Below are positions 43,657 through 52,506 of a stretch of DNA of 64,000 nucleotides, piece by piece (within the stretch, counting starts at the first letter, position 1; every line of letters starts with the position of its first letter). The stretch is taken from the NCBI GenBank assembly GCA_017461565.1, contig JAFTXQ010000010.1, positions 113,304 through 177,303 on the forward strand, in the 5' to 3' direction. The notes beneath the pieces are model-generated. The model worked only from the letters and a program-made list of their open reading frames with translations. It did not search any database and had not been told where the DNA came from. This DNA is from Oscillospiraceae bacterium (GTDB lineage: Bacteria; Bacillota; Clostridia; Oscillospirales; Ruminococcaceae). The translations under genes were made by a program, and so were the position numbers.

Positions 43657-44214
43657 TTATGTCATCTGTTTTTTATACTCTGCCACGAATCTATGCACCT
43701 TACCAAGGCATACGTCCCCTGCGCGTGTGATCCCTATCTTCTGTGCGATATCGGCAAGCAGGATACGTGCCATAGCCTCGTCTGTGAATTCTATCTCCAG
43801 CTCGTAATCCGTTTTTCCGAAATAGCTGCTCTTATCAAGGTCTATCTCGGCGCCATCGAATTTCTTCACACTTCGGAAGGTCGTAAGCTCCCCTATCAGC
43901 GAAACATCAGGCATATCGCCTCTGCCTGAAAGAGCATTCAGGCAATCACCTGTCATAGCTTCGGGAAGCTGCACTCCCAGCCGCTCCTCAAGCTCGATAC
44001 GGGAATAATCCGCACCGTTGGGCAGCTTCATCTGCAAAAGGAACTCGCCGTCTATCTTTCTTACACGGCAGGTGACGTGGCTGTTTACCAGTGTAAGCTG
44101 CGGCGTATCGAAATAGTAGTTAGTCTGTTCGTGCTCCTTATCCCACTGAAATATGGAATGTATTTTTTCATACTGCTCCTCTGTGAGCATAAGCTTGAAT
44201 TCGTTTTCTATCAT
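43657..44214 (-). CDS. CYTH-domain protein
   Basis: A 185-residue CYTH/triphosphate-tunnel protein. The N-terminal ExExK signature reads ENEFK, followed by alternating charged strands (TCRVRKIDGEFLLQMK, DYELEIEF). Such proteins hydrolyse triphosphates or bind organic phosphates in a beta barrel. The second glutamate is retained at the third position only, so activity is uncertain. The ATG lies six bases after GAGG. Co-transcribed with birA. Confidence 0.83.
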   Translation of the reverse strand: MIENEFKLMLTEEQYEKIHSIFQWDKEHEQTNYYFDTPQLTLVNSHVTCRVRKIDGEFLLQMKLPNGADYSRIELEERLGVQLPEAMTGDCLNALSGRGDMPDVSLIGELTTFRSVKKFDGAEIDLDKSSYFGKTDYELEIEFTDEAMARILLADIAQKIGITRAGDVCLGKVHRFVAEYKKQMT

Positions 44215-44222
44215 ATCAGACC

Positions 44223-44939
44223 TCACACATAGCCATAAAGACCCCTTACGCTTACCTCGCCAGAAGTGACTTCAAAGCTGCCGTTATCGTCACGGCACAC
44301 AAGCGCTCCGCTGTCTGCTATATTCTCCGCAAATGCGATACGCTCAACTCCGTTTTTGATGAGCCGCACATCCTTACCAAGGTTTACACATCGCTGTCTG
44401 TATTCCTCGTACACCTCGCAGAACGGATGCGCACAAAGCTCTGCACAAAGCTTTGCGATGTCCTCGGCAAGAGTGATCCTGTCAGCTCCAACACCAGCCA
44501 CCGACAAAAGCGATCCGCCATGAGGAAGCCCTGTACGGCGGAAATACTCCGCAGGCTGTGAAACATTGACGCCAATGCCACAGATGATATAAGTCCTGTC
44601 ACCACTACGGAAGCTTTCGCATAGAATACCACATAGCTTCTGACCATGATGAACTATGTCATTCGGCCATTTTATGCCAAGCTGTGAACCCACGACAGGC
44701 TCCAGTATCCTGCACACTGCGACCGCTGCGCAAAGAGTGACCGCCGATGCATCCGCAGGTGCGTCCAGCAATACGGATAATGGGAGCATACCATCGCTGT
44801 CGAGCCAGATGTGACCCATCCGTCCACGCCCTGACGTCTGCTTCCGTGCAGTCACGGCGTCCCCGTGGGAAAGACCGCTGAAATTATTTCTCAGCCAGGT
44901 GTTTGTGGAGTCGGTTTCGGAAAGCTGTATCAATCTCAT
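44223..44939 (-). CDS. birA: Biotin--protein ligase, catalytic domain only
   Basis: A 238-residue ligase that adenylates biotin and attaches it to carboxylase carrier proteins. Motifs are LSETDSTNTWLRNN, the GRGRMG biotin loop, and IKWPNDIVHHGQKLCGIL. No N-terminal helix-turn-helix is present, so unlike the long form it does not repress biotin genes. It overlaps the upstream phosphodiesterase by four bases. Confidence 0.92.
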   Translation of the reverse strand: MRLIQLSETDSTNTWLRNNFSGLSHGDAVTARKQTSGRGRMGHIWLDSDGMLPLSVLLDAPADASAVTLCAAVAVCRILEPVVGSQLGIKWPNDIVHHGQKLCGILCESFRSGDRTYIICGIGVNVSQPAEYFRRTGLPHGGSLLSVAGVGADRITLAEDIAKLCAELCAHPFCEVYEEYRQRCVNLGKDVRLIKNGVERIAFAENIADSGALVCRDDNGSFEVTSGEVSVRGLYGYV

Positions 44940-45424
44940 TTTTCAAATTCAAATGCGATAATATTCATCTTTATCTCACCACTACTGGATATATCTATGA
45001 CTCCGTAGGTCGGCTTGTTGTGGTTTCTTGGCGAATCGGGGCTGCCCGGATTCATCACGAAAACTCCGTCGATAGCCTCAGTACGATAAAGATGAGTGTG
45101 TCCGTAAAGTGCGATCTTACAGTCGTTCTGCCTTGCCTCGTATACAAGCTGCTCAAGTCCTGAATGGACATTCTGATAATGACCATGGCAGCAGAAGATC
45201 TTATATCCGCTGACAGTGACGATCTGCTGCGACTTGTGCATACCAAAATCACAGTTGCCGCCAACGTACACCATCGCTTTTTCCAGGTGCAGATTCTGCA
45301 CATCACGTGCTTCATTCTCGCCATCGCCGAGATGTATGAACAGATCGGCGTCAAGATTGCGGTTGACTATCTCGTCAAGCACGGCGAAATTTCTATGGGT
45401 ATCAGATACCACTACTATCTTCAT
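44936..45424 (-). CDS. YfcE/MJ0936-family metallophosphodiesterase
   Basis: A 162-residue calcineurin-like phosphodiesterase. Metal ligands are in VVSDTHRN, HLGDGEN, GNCD, CHGH and GHTH. YfcE-type enzymes split phosphodiesters; the natural substrate is unknown. The ATG lies behind AAAGGA, preferred over a start 14 codons upstream. First gene of phosphodiesterase-birA-CYTH. Confidence 0.92.
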   Translation of the reverse strand: MKIVVVSDTHRNFAVLDEIVNRNLDADLFIHLGDGENEARDVQNLHLEKAMVYVGGNCDFGMHKSQQIVTVSGYKIFCCHGHYQNVHSGLEQLVYEARQNDCKIALYGHTHLYRTEAIDGVFVMNPGSPDSPRNHNKPTYGVIDISSSGEIKMNIIAFEFEK

Positions 45425-45632
45425 ATAAATGATCCTTTCATCGAAATACGATAGGTCTGTCATCAAATATTTTTATCAAAACTGCACATTTTATCCAAAA
45501 GCGCACAATGACCCAAGTATAACTATAAGAATTATAGCATAAAATGTTAAATAATAAAAGAGGTTTTGAAACTTTTTCGCTTTTTACACATAAATACATC
45601 CGAAATATTCTGTTTTTTTAGGAGGTAATACC

Positions 45633-45866
45633 ATGAATGACAAGGATTATGACAAGCTTATCAACGCCGCAAGCAAAAAGCTGGGAGCCTCACCCGAAGC
45701 GCTTCGCAAAAACCTTGAAAAGGGCGATGTTTCGGCATTATCCTCAGGATTATCCAAAGCCGACAAGGCGAAGCTGAGAGAGGTGCTTTCAAACAAAGAG
45801 CTTATGGCAAAGCTTAAAAGCGCATCCTCGCCGCAGGAGATAATGAACCTGCTGAGCAATAAATAG
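45633..45866 (+). CDS. Small helical protein, first of a conserved-looking trio
   Basis: A 77-residue soluble, charged, helical protein (begins MNDKDYDKLINAASKKLG, ends SPQEIMNLLSNK). AGGAGG lies before the ATG. It is followed at 26 and 11 bases by two further small genes. Similar small-gene trios occur in Clostridia as far as I recall; function unknown. Confidence 0.72.
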   Translation: MNDKDYDKLINAASKKLGASPEALRKNLEKGDVSALSSGLSKADKAKLREVLSNKELMAKLKSASSPQEIMNLLSNK

Positions 45867-45892
45867 CATAAATGATGAAAGGAGGATAAGCC

Positions 45893-46204
45893 ATGGACAA
45901 CATTGAAGATATCCTCCGTGCGCTTGCAGAGGACGATACGGACGAAGCCTCGGACAGCAACGATAACAACCATGAACAACAAGGCGGCATTTTCGGGGAG
46001 CTTGACCCCGAAATGCTTATCACACTGATGGGACTTTTCGAGAGCATCAACAAGCAGGATGACGGAGAAAGACTCCTGCTTGCACTTAAGCCGCTGCTGC
46101 GTGAGGAAAACCGTGCAAAGATCGACTCGGCAGTGAAATTCCTGAAGCTGTTCTCCGTGCTCCCGATACTAAAGGACAGCGGTATGCTGGGCAAGCTCTT
46201 CTGA
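45893..46204 (+). CDS. Small protein, second of trio
   Basis: A 103-residue protein: acidic/Asn-rich N-terminus (about 8-35), then helices with PEMLITLMGLFESIN and RLLLALKPLLREENRAKIDSA, ending in a hydrophobic LKLFSVLPILKDSG. No recognised domain. The ribosome site is GGAGG. Operon with its neighbours. Confidence 0.7.
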   Translation: MDNIEDILRALAEDDTDEASDSNDNNHEQQGGIFGELDPEMLITLMGLFESINKQDDGERLLLALKPLLREENRAKIDSAVKFLKLFSVLPILKDSGMLGKLF

Positions 46205-46215
46205 AAGGAGATAAA

Positions 46216-46494
46216 ATGGTATGGAACTCGGAGACCTCCACTCTTTATCAGGCAGTGGAGCGCCACAACGCAAAAGCTCAACAACCACTTCCTCCCGAAA
46301 ATGAAGCAGGTAGAAAAAAGGCTGAATGTCAGCGTAAAAGAGAGCCGAAACGCAACACACTTAACTGCGATCCGTTCAGCTCGCTCTTCAATGACCGTGA
46401 CAGCCTGCTTATTGCCGCTGTGATACTTATTCTTCTGCACGAAAAAGCCGATACAAAGCTTATTCTCGCTCTCGCTTTTGTGCTATTTAGCTGA
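46216..46494 (+). CDS. Small C-terminally anchored protein, third of trio
   Basis: A 92-residue protein with a basic middle (about 30-48) and a hydrophobic C-terminus in two parts (SLLIAAVILILLHEK and LILALAFVLFS). It is probably a tail-anchored membrane protein that could recruit its two soluble neighbours. AAAGGAG precedes the ATG. No family name recognised. Confidence 0.68.
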   Translation: MVWNSETSTLYQAVERHNAKAQQPLPPENEAGRKKAECQRKREPKRNTLNCDPFSSLFNDRDSLLIAAVILILLHEKADTKLILALAFVLFS

Positions 46495-46510
46495 TTGTAA
46501 TAAAAACCAC

Positions 46511-46539
46511 TTGCAAAAATGCGAGCTATGGTATATAAT
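46511..46539 (+). promoter_or_regulatory. Promoter of cysE-cysS
   Basis: TTGCAA, 17 bases, TATAAT, directly upstream of the T-box leader. Confidence 0.78.
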
Positions 46540-46748
46540 AAATTATAGTTGATATCAAAGGCGATGACGCAGCAGGAGTACCCGTAAGTTCCGTCCCACA
46601 GAGAGCCGCAGCAAGGTGGAAATGCGGAGGTCGGACACGGCGAAGTGCGGCTGCCAGCCGACATTGTGAACAGCTTATGCTTATTAGCTTTGTCCGTATT
46701 CCTGCGTTAAAGGAGAACAAGGGACAATATCTGTGATCGTAAACGTAT

Positions 46749-46990
46749 CAAGCGTGCGGACGACAAGGCAGATGGGGGCATTCAGTGACAAAAGGCTGTC
46801 AGGAAGTCCTCAGATGCGAGGAGTACGCACCGCAGGCGTATGTGGTATACGTCAAGCGTGCGGACGACGAGGCAGATGGGGGCTTTCAGCAACAAAAGGC
46901 TGTCAGGAAGTCCTCAGATGCGAGGAGCACGCACCGCAGGCGTATGTGGTATACGTCAAGCGTGCGTATGACGAAGCAGATGGGGGCTTA
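46749..46990 (+). repeat. 104-bp tandem repeat within T-box leader
   Basis: Two complete units (46749-46852 and 46853-46956) differ at only five positions. A third unit matches for about 33 bases and then diverges. Each full unit can fold into small hairpins (CCTC/GAGG, TACGC/GCGTA, GTAT/ATAC). The period is not a multiple of three, so the open frame through it is not coding. Confidence 0.9.
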
Positions 46991-47042
46991 CTGACAGCCT
47001 TTTTGTCCGAAGCGAAGTGGAACCGTGATATAGACTTTATCA

Positions 47043-47075
47043 CCTTCGCACCAACGACTTGGTGCGGAGGTTTTT
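47043..47075 (+). terminator. T-box regulatory terminator
   Basis: A 12-pair stem (CCTTCGCACCAA/TTGGTGCGGAGG, one G-U) with loop CGAC followed by TTTTT. Its 5' arm overlaps the antiterminator. Confidence 0.88.
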
Positions 47076-47101
47076 GTTTTATCCCCCGAAAGGAGGCAGA
47101 A

Positions 47102-47776
47102 ATGTTCAAAAAGCTTAAAGAAGAGATAGCTTCCATCAAAGCGAGAGACCCAGCGGTGCGCTCCGCATGGGAGGTATATTTCCTTTATCCGTCATTCAAG
47201 GCAATAAGAGCCTACCGCCGTGCCCACTGGTTTCATGAGCACGGACACTATTTCATCGCACGCTGGATCTCCCAGAATGCAAGAAACCGCACAGGAATAG
47301 AGATACACCCCGGCGCCAAGATCGGCAAGGGTCTGTTCATCGACCACGGCGCAGGCGTAGTCATCGGCGAGACCACCGAGATCGGTGACAACTGTACACT
47401 GTACCAGAACGTTACCCTAGGAGGTACGGGCAAGGATGTAGGAAAGCGTCACCCGACCCTCGGCAACAACGTGATGGTGGGCGCAGGCGCAAGAGTCCTG
47501 GGACCTTTCAAGATCGGAGATAACTCAAAGATCGCCGCCAATGCGGTGGTGCTGGAGGAGGTCCCCCCGAACTGTACCGCTGTGGGAGTACCCGCAAGAG
47601 TAGTAAAACGTGACGGCATCAAGGTCGGCATTACACCCAACAGCGACCTTGACCAGATACACATTCCAGACCCTGTTTCCCAGCTTCTGTGCGAGCATCT
47701 CGTTCAGATAGAAGCACTGGAAAAGCAGGTCAACGAGCTTAAAACAGAGATCAAAACACTCAAGGAGGAAAAATAA
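47102..47776 (+). CDS. cysE: Serine O-acetyltransferase
   Basis: A 224-residue enzyme of the left-handed beta-helix class that makes O-acetylserine for cysteine synthesis. Evidence is the helical N-terminus, IHPGAKIGKGLFIDHG, TTEIGDNCTLYQNVTLGG and NSKIAANAVV hexapeptide turns, and a coiled-coil-like C-terminus (about 195-224). The ATG follows AAGGAGG; frames extending upstream run through the riboswitch. Controlled by the cysteine T-box and coupled to cysS. Confidence 0.94.
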   Translation: MFKKLKEEIASIKARDPAVRSAWEVYFLYPSFKAIRAYRRAHWFHEHGHYFIARWISQNARNRTGIEIHPGAKIGKGLFIDHGAGVVIGETTEIGDNCTLYQNVTLGGTGKDVGKRHPTLGNNVMVGAGARVLGPFKIGDNSKIAANAVVLEEVPPNCTAVGVPARVVKRDGIKVGITPNSDLDQIHIPDPVSQLLCEHLVQIEALEKQVNELKTEIKTLKEEK

Positions 47777-49168
47777 ATGCAGATCTACAACACAATGACA
47801 AGACAGAAAGAGGAGCTTAAGCCCATCACCGACGGCACTATAAAGATCTATGCCTGCGGTCCTACTGTTTACAACCTCATCCACATCGGAAATGCAAGAG
47901 CACTGTGCGTTTTCGACACACTGCGCCGTTACCTCGAATTCAGAGGAAACAAGGTGTTCTACGTTCAGAACTTCACCGATGTTGACGACAAGATCATCAA
48001 AAAGGCAAACGAGCTTGGAATCACAGCTCACGAAGTCTCCGAGAACGCTATCAAGGAATATTTCACCGACGCAGACGGTCTGAATGTGCGCAGAGCGGAT
48101 GTTCACCCCAAGGTTACAGAAAATATGGATATCATCATTGATATCGTAAAGACACTTATCGAAAAGGGCTACGCCTATGAGGCAGGCGGCGACGTTTACT
48201 TCGACACCGCAAAGTTCCCCGAATACGGCAAGCTTTCGCACATGCCTCTCGAAGATCTTCAGGCAGGCGCACGTATCGAGGTAGGCAGCCTCAAGCGTGA
48301 CCCCATGGACTTCGCAGTGTGGAAGGCAGCAAAGGAAGGCGAGCCTTACTGGGATTCTCCTTTCGGAAAGGGTCGCCCCGGCTGGCACATCGAGTGCTCA
48401 GCTATGTCACGTCACTACATCGGCGACACTATCGATATCCACGGCGGCGGTGCTGACCTTATCTTCCCTCACCACGAAAACGAGATCGCACAGAGTGAAT
48501 GTGCAACAGGCTGCCCCCTCGCAAACGTATGGATGCACAACGGTATGCTGAATGTTGACGGCTCCAAGATGAGTAAGTCGAAGGGCAACTTCTTCATGGT
48601 ACGTGATCTCTCCAACGAATACGGCTACGAGCCTATCCGCTTCATGCTGCTGTCCGTTCACTACAGAAGCCAGCTCAACTACACCATTGAAGTAATAGAG
48701 TCCTGCAAGGCTGCGCTCCAGCGTATGTATACCTGCCGTGACTCTCTCAACAGAGCAATAGACGCTGCCGCAGAGGGTGCTGCAAGCGAAGCTGTACTCG
48801 CAGATGTAAAGGCAGCACGTGAGCAGTTTATCAAGGTAATGGACGATGATTTCAATACAGCGGACGGAATCTCCGTTATCTTTGAGCTTGTAAGAAAGAT
48901 AAACACCGCTGTTGCTTCGGGAAATGCAACAAAGGGCGACTTAAATGCGTACAGAGATGAGTTTACAGCATTGACAAATGTACTCGGTCTGCTGTATAAT
49001 AATAAAGAAGATGAAATTCCCGCAGAGATCACCGAGCTTATCGAGCAGCGTAAGGCAGCAAGAAAGGCAAAGGATTTCGCACTGGCTGACTCCATCCGTG
49101 ATAAGATCACAGCTATGGGATATATCGTGGAGGAAACACGTCAGGGTACGATCGTCAAAAAGGCGTGA
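47777..49168 (+). CDS. cysS: Cysteinyl-tRNA synthetase
   Basis: A 463-residue class I synthetase. It has CGPTVYNLIHIGNARAL (zinc cysteine plus HIGN), the zinc site GWHIECSAM, and KMSKSKGN for ATP binding. ATG directly follows the cysE stop. Together with cysE it balances cysteine supply and charging under the shared T-box. Confidence 0.96.
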   Translation: MQIYNTMTRQKEELKPITDGTIKIYACGPTVYNLIHIGNARALCVFDTLRRYLEFRGNKVFYVQNFTDVDDKIIKKANELGITAHEVSENAIKEYFTDADGLNVRRADVHPKVTENMDIIIDIVKTLIEKGYAYEAGGDVYFDTAKFPEYGKLSHMPLEDLQAGARIEVGSLKRDPMDFAVWKAAKEGEPYWDSPFGKGRPGWHIECSAMSRHYIGDTIDIHGGGADLIFPHHENEIAQSECATGCPLANVWMHNGMLNVDGSKMSKSKGNFFMVRDLSNEYGYEPIRFMLLSVHYRSQLNYTIEVIESCKAALQRMYTCRDSLNRAIDAAAEGAASEAVLADVKAAREQFIKVMDDDFNTADGISVIFELVRKINTAVASGNATKGDLNAYRDEFTALTNVLGLLYNNKEDEIPAEITELIEQRKAARKAKDFALADSIRDKITAMGYIVEETRQGTIVKKA

Positions 49169-49203
49169 CCGACAGATCACTGCCCGAAAGAAAGGATAAT
49201 ATC

Positions 49204-49953
49204 TTGAAAAAAATTCTCGCAGCAGTCTGCGCCGCTATGACGCTTTCTCTTGCAGGCTGCTCCTTTACCCCGACCTATAATGTGATGAACGAGTACGACT
49301 TCACCCAGATGGAGCTTGTACAGCTTGAGCCGCCACAGGACGGCGACACCATCGCAATATTCGATACCTCCCTCGGCGAGATACGCACCGTGCTTTATGA
49401 GGAATACGCTCCCAATACCGTTGCTGCATTCATCGAAAAAGCAAACAGCGGATACTACAACGGACTTACCGTTTCAGGCATTATGGACAGTATGTACTTC
49501 CTGTCGGGATACACCATCGATGAGGACGGAAATTATTCCGCCCGTGAGAGCGACGATGAGCTTATCGACAATGAGTGTAACGTAAACCTGTGGCCGTTCA
49601 AGGGTGCGCTTCTTACCTTTTCCGAGAAGCCCGGTTACAGCGATGCACGCTGGTTCATCTGCAATGAGGAGCCTATAACAGAAGAAGACATAACCAACCT
49701 TAAGGACTCGGCATCCAAACGTGAGGATGAAGCAGAGCGTGAAAACCTCACAAATCTGTTTGACAAGTTCTATGAGATCGGCGGATGCTTCGGTGTTTCG
49801 GGCACATATACGGTATTCGGTCAGACCTATTCGGGAATAGAAGTAGTAGAGGACATCTGCGCTATTCCCACAGACGAGAACGGAATACCCAAGGAAGAAG
49901 TTATCATAAGATCCGTTACCATATCGGAATACAGTTCCGAAACAGCGGAATGA
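49204..49953 (+). CDS. Cyclophilin-like lipoprotein 1, divergent
   Basis: A 249-residue lipoprotein: signal peptide with lipobox LAGC (cysteine 19), then a domain resembling cyclophilin. Where active members have IHRV and FQGG it reads VSGIMDSMYFLSG, and the STQF segment reads DARWF. Catalytic residues are therefore largely lost, and peptidyl-prolyl isomerase activity is doubtful. The start is a TTG seven bases after AAAGGA. First of three tandem paralogues. Confidence 0.78.
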   Translation: MKKILAAVCAAMTLSLAGCSFTPTYNVMNEYDFTQMELVQLEPPQDGDTIAIFDTSLGEIRTVLYEEYAPNTVAAFIEKANSGYYNGLTVSGIMDSMYFLSGYTIDEDGNYSARESDDELIDNECNVNLWPFKGALLTFSEKPGYSDARWFICNEEPITEEDITNLKDSASKREDEAERENLTNLFDKFYEIGGCFGVSGTYTVFGQTYSGIEVVEDICAIPTDENGIPKEEVIIRSVTISEYSSETAE

Positions 49954-49971
49954 CCCTGAAAGGAAAATAAA

Positions 49972-50790
49972 ATGAAGATAAAAAGGATATTAATCAGCGC
50001 ACTGCTTGCGGCAAGCCTTGTGTTCACCGCAGGCTGCGGCGGCTCGACAGAAAAGAACCGTGAGACCATCGAAGTGGCCCTTGAAGCAGGCGACACCATC
50101 GCAGAATTCAATATTGAGGGCTATGGCACTATCAAAGCTAAGCTCTACCCTGACATCGCTCCCACAGGTGTTGATAACTTCGTAAAGCTTGCGGAAAGCG
50201 GCTACTACGACGGGCTGACTATCCACCGTGTCGTTAAGGACTTTATGTTCCAGGGCGGCTCACTCAACGGTGACGGCACAGGCGGCGAGGCTGCCGATGG
50301 CGGAACATTCGGAATTGAAATAGATAAAGAAGATTCCCGCCACTACTACGGCGCACTTTGCTACGCCAATGCAGCAGGCAGAAACTCCACTCAGTTCTAT
50401 ATCGTAAACAACAACGAGCCGCAGGATATCACCGAGTTTGACCTTGATATCATCAACAGCAACATAGATACCTGCAAGATGTACAAGGCAATGTATGAAG
50501 CCGGCTCAGACGGATATCTCTATTATGAATCTCAGGAGATATACTACACAAATCTCGCTGATATGCTCAAAAACGCCACTGATGAAGTTAAGGCAAACTA
50601 TGAGCGTGTAGGCGGTACACCTACACTTGACGGCGGTTATACTGTTTTCGGACAGGTATATGAGGGATTTGATGTTATCGATAAGATCTCTGCCAGCGAG
50701 GTAAAAGAAAATGCAGGCGGCGAGCTTTCTCAGCCTGTGAAGACAATAACCATCACATCTGTAACGATCTCAGAATACAGCGCTGAATAA
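49972..50790 (+). CDS. Cyclophilin-type peptidyl-prolyl isomerase lipoprotein 2
   Basis: A 272-residue lipoprotein (lipobox FTAGC, cysteine 20). The cyclophilin core is clear: [29 protein letters not shown], read in parts as [13 protein letters not shown] and [10 protein letters not shown], then [16 protein letters not shown] and [12 protein letters not shown]. An insertion of about 60 residues (around 155-215) precedes the last strands. It should help fold proteins outside the membrane. Confidence 0.9.
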   Translation: MKIKRILISALLAASLVFTAGCGGSTEKNRETIEVALEAGDTIAEFNIEGYGTIKAKLYPDIAPTGVDNFVKLAESGYYDGLTIHRVVKDFMFQGGSLNGDGTGGEAADGGTFGIEIDKEDSRHYYGALCYANAAGRNSTQFYIVNNNEPQDITEFDLDIINSNIDTCKMYKAMYEAGSDGYLYYESQEIYYTNLADMLKNATDEVKANYERVGGTPTLDGGYTVFGQVYEGFDVIDKISASEVKENAGGELSQPVKTITITSVTISEYSAE

Positions 50791-50815
50791 TTCGGTGCGA
50801 AAGGACGTGCGTAAC

Positions 50816-51766
50816 ATGAAATTAGGACGTATAATTCTCAGCGCAGTGCTCTCACTGAGCTGCATCCTGGGTGCGGCAGGCTGCAATAATGCGCCGGTAT
50901 CCTCGGTAGGAAATGTTGAAACCCTGAACATAGTTGACGGCGATAAGATAGCCGAGATAAGCATTGAAGGCTACGGCACTATCAAGGCCAAGCTCTTCCC
51001 CGACCTTGCACCAAAGGGCGTGGAGAACTTCATCAAGCTAGCTGAACAGGGATATTACGACGGACTTAAGATCCACCGTGTGCTTGCCGATACAATCATT
51101 CAGGGCGGCTCGCTCTACGGCGACGGCACAGGCGGCAAGGCTCTTATTGATGAAAGCGGCTCGTTTGACCTTGAGACAAGCGAAAAGGCACGCCATTTCT
51201 ACGGCGCATTAAGCTACGCCAATGACTTAGGCAAAAATGCAACACAGTTTTTTATCGTAAACAGCAAGGAGCCTCAGGATATCTCCACGCTGGATACCGA
51301 GCAGATAAAAGCTGCTGCTCTTGCGAATACCGATCTCAAAGCAACTGCAACCGAAGGCTCCAGCGAATACAACACTTACGCATATAAAGAAAAATACTAC
51401 AACTCGCTCGCTACGATGGTAAGCGGTGCTACCGAAGAGGTTGCAGCGAAGTACAAAGAAAATGGCGGTCTGCCTCTCTTTGACGGCGGATACACCGTTT
51501 TTGGTCAGGTGTATGAGGGCTTTGACGTAATGGAAGCCATCTCAAAAGCAGAATTGCAGACAAGTGCAACAGGAGAAAAATCCAAGCCTGTACAGGACAT
51601 CGTAATAACCTCGGTGAAGATCGTCACATTCAGCACCTCTACCGCCGAAACACAGACTGAGGAAAAGGATGACGAAAAGCCCGAAACCGCTGAAACAGGC
51701 GCTTCCACCGCCGACACGACCGATACCACGACCTCACACAGCACTGAAACAGCCGAAAATCAATAA
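50816..51766 (+). CDS. Cyclophilin-type peptidyl-prolyl isomerase lipoprotein 3
   Basis: A 316-residue relative of the previous gene. Lipobox GAAGC is followed by a cyclophilin domain with YYDGLKIHRV, IIQGGS, NATQFFIV and [13 protein letters not shown] Thr/Glu/Ala-rich tail (about 275-316) could extend into the wall. The arginine of the active site (HRV) is kept. The ATG is preferred over a GTG seven codons upstream. The operon ends at a strong terminator. Confidence 0.9.
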   Translation: MKLGRIILSAVLSLSCILGAAGCNNAPVSSVGNVETLNIVDGDKIAEISIEGYGTIKAKLFPDLAPKGVENFIKLAEQGYYDGLKIHRVLADTIIQGGSLYGDGTGGKALIDESGSFDLETSEKARHFYGALSYANDLGKNATQFFIVNSKEPQDISTLDTEQIKAAALANTDLKATATEGSSEYNTYAYKEKYYNSLATMVSGATEEVAAKYKENGGLPLFDGGYTVFGQVYEGFDVMEAISKAELQTSATGEKSKPVQDIVITSVKIVTFSTSTAETQTEEKDDEKPETAETGASTADTTDTTTSHSTETAENQ

Positions 51767-51793
51767 TTGAACCAAATAATTATAAAAAGTAAA

Positions 51794-51826
51794 TCCAGAG
51801 AAGAGCTCACATCTTCTCTGGATTTT
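51794..51826 (+). terminator. Terminator after cyclophilin genes
   Basis: An 11-bp stem TCCAGAGAAGA/TCTTCTCTGGA followed by TTTTATTATTT. Confidence 0.88.
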
Positions 51827-51889
51827 ATTATTTCATAGATGAATTGGATCTTGTACTTCTTAAATAGGAGCTATAAATGCTAAAGCTGT

Positions 51890-52420
51890 TTATTTCAATT
51901 CCCATGAACGAAGTTCTTCATACGGCTCTGCTCTTGCCAACACGATTTTTTCAGCAGTTGCTCCAAAAGCGGTAAACTTTTCCTGAACTATGGAAAATGC
52001 ATCTTTTAATGCATCCGTAGTCAGCTTTACCGCAATCGCCGCATGAGGAACCCACTGGTATGGCATATAGTTCCCTCTGTTACCAATATCAGCATATTTT
52101 AATAACCGTTCATTTACAGTTTTGCAGGTGTTGTATAAAAACTCATTCATTACCGGACCAAGATAAATTACAAGCGGATTGAACACACCGATATTTGCAA
52201 ACCAAATGTAGTCTTTCTTCATTGTTTCAGCAATGATTTCCATTTCAGAGAGCAACGCTTCTTCATTGTCGCTTACAATAGCAGCAACAGTTACATGAGG
52301 CGGAATTTTGGACTGTTTCATATAATCACAGCCTGTTACCTTTGCAACCTCGTCTATCATTTCCTGAATTTTATTGTGAGTTTCTTTGTCGAATTCTAAT
52401 GTTATTGCATAATCAACCAT
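51890..52420 (-). CDS. 2H phosphoesterase superfamily protein
   Basis: A 176-residue protein of the 2'-5' RNA ligase/phosphoesterase fold. The first HxT motif is in PPHVTVAAI; the second is altered to HAA in VPHAAIAVKL. It has lower GC and different codon choice from its neighbours, which suggests recent acquisition. It stands alone, between two hairpins. Substrate unknown. Confidence 0.8.
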   Translation of the reverse strand: MVDYAITLEFDKETHNKIQEMIDEVAKVTGCDYMKQSKIPPHVTVAAIVSDNEEALLSEMEIIAETMKKDYIWFANIGVFNPLVIYLGPVMNEFLYNTCKTVNERLLKYADIGNRGNYMPYQWVPHAAIAVKLTTDALKDAFSIVQEKFTAFGATAEKIVLARAEPYEELRSWELK

Positions 52421-52506
52421 ATTGCTCTCCTAATTTTTAGATTTGACTTGCTATTTATCGCAATTTATATTATAACAAATACATCATAAGATGTCAATAA
52501 AACAAG

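Larger units (their letters stand above)
46546..47075 (+). ncRNA. Cysteine T-box riboswitch with expanded leader
   Basis: The Stem I region has AGAGAG at 46600-46605, GGTGG/GCGG pairing and a candidate specifier TGC (Cys) at 46646-46648 in GAAGTGCGG. The antiterminator (47012-47048) has a GCGAAG/CTTCGC helix, a TGGAACC bulge that binds the tRNA acceptor end, and a GTGATA/TATCAC helix. The terminator at 47043-47075 uses the same CTTCGC strand, so the two exclude each other. Uncharged tRNA-Cys should therefore switch on cysE-cysS. The part between Stem I and antiterminator is swollen by a 104-bp tandem repeat. The 607-base gap holds no real gene. Confidence 0.85.

Noticed and set aside
46733-47101. 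Open frame running from the T-box leader into cysE
   Set aside because: It passes through the riboswitch and a 104-bp repeat whose period is not a multiple of three; cysE has its own ribosome site and family-typical start at 47102.
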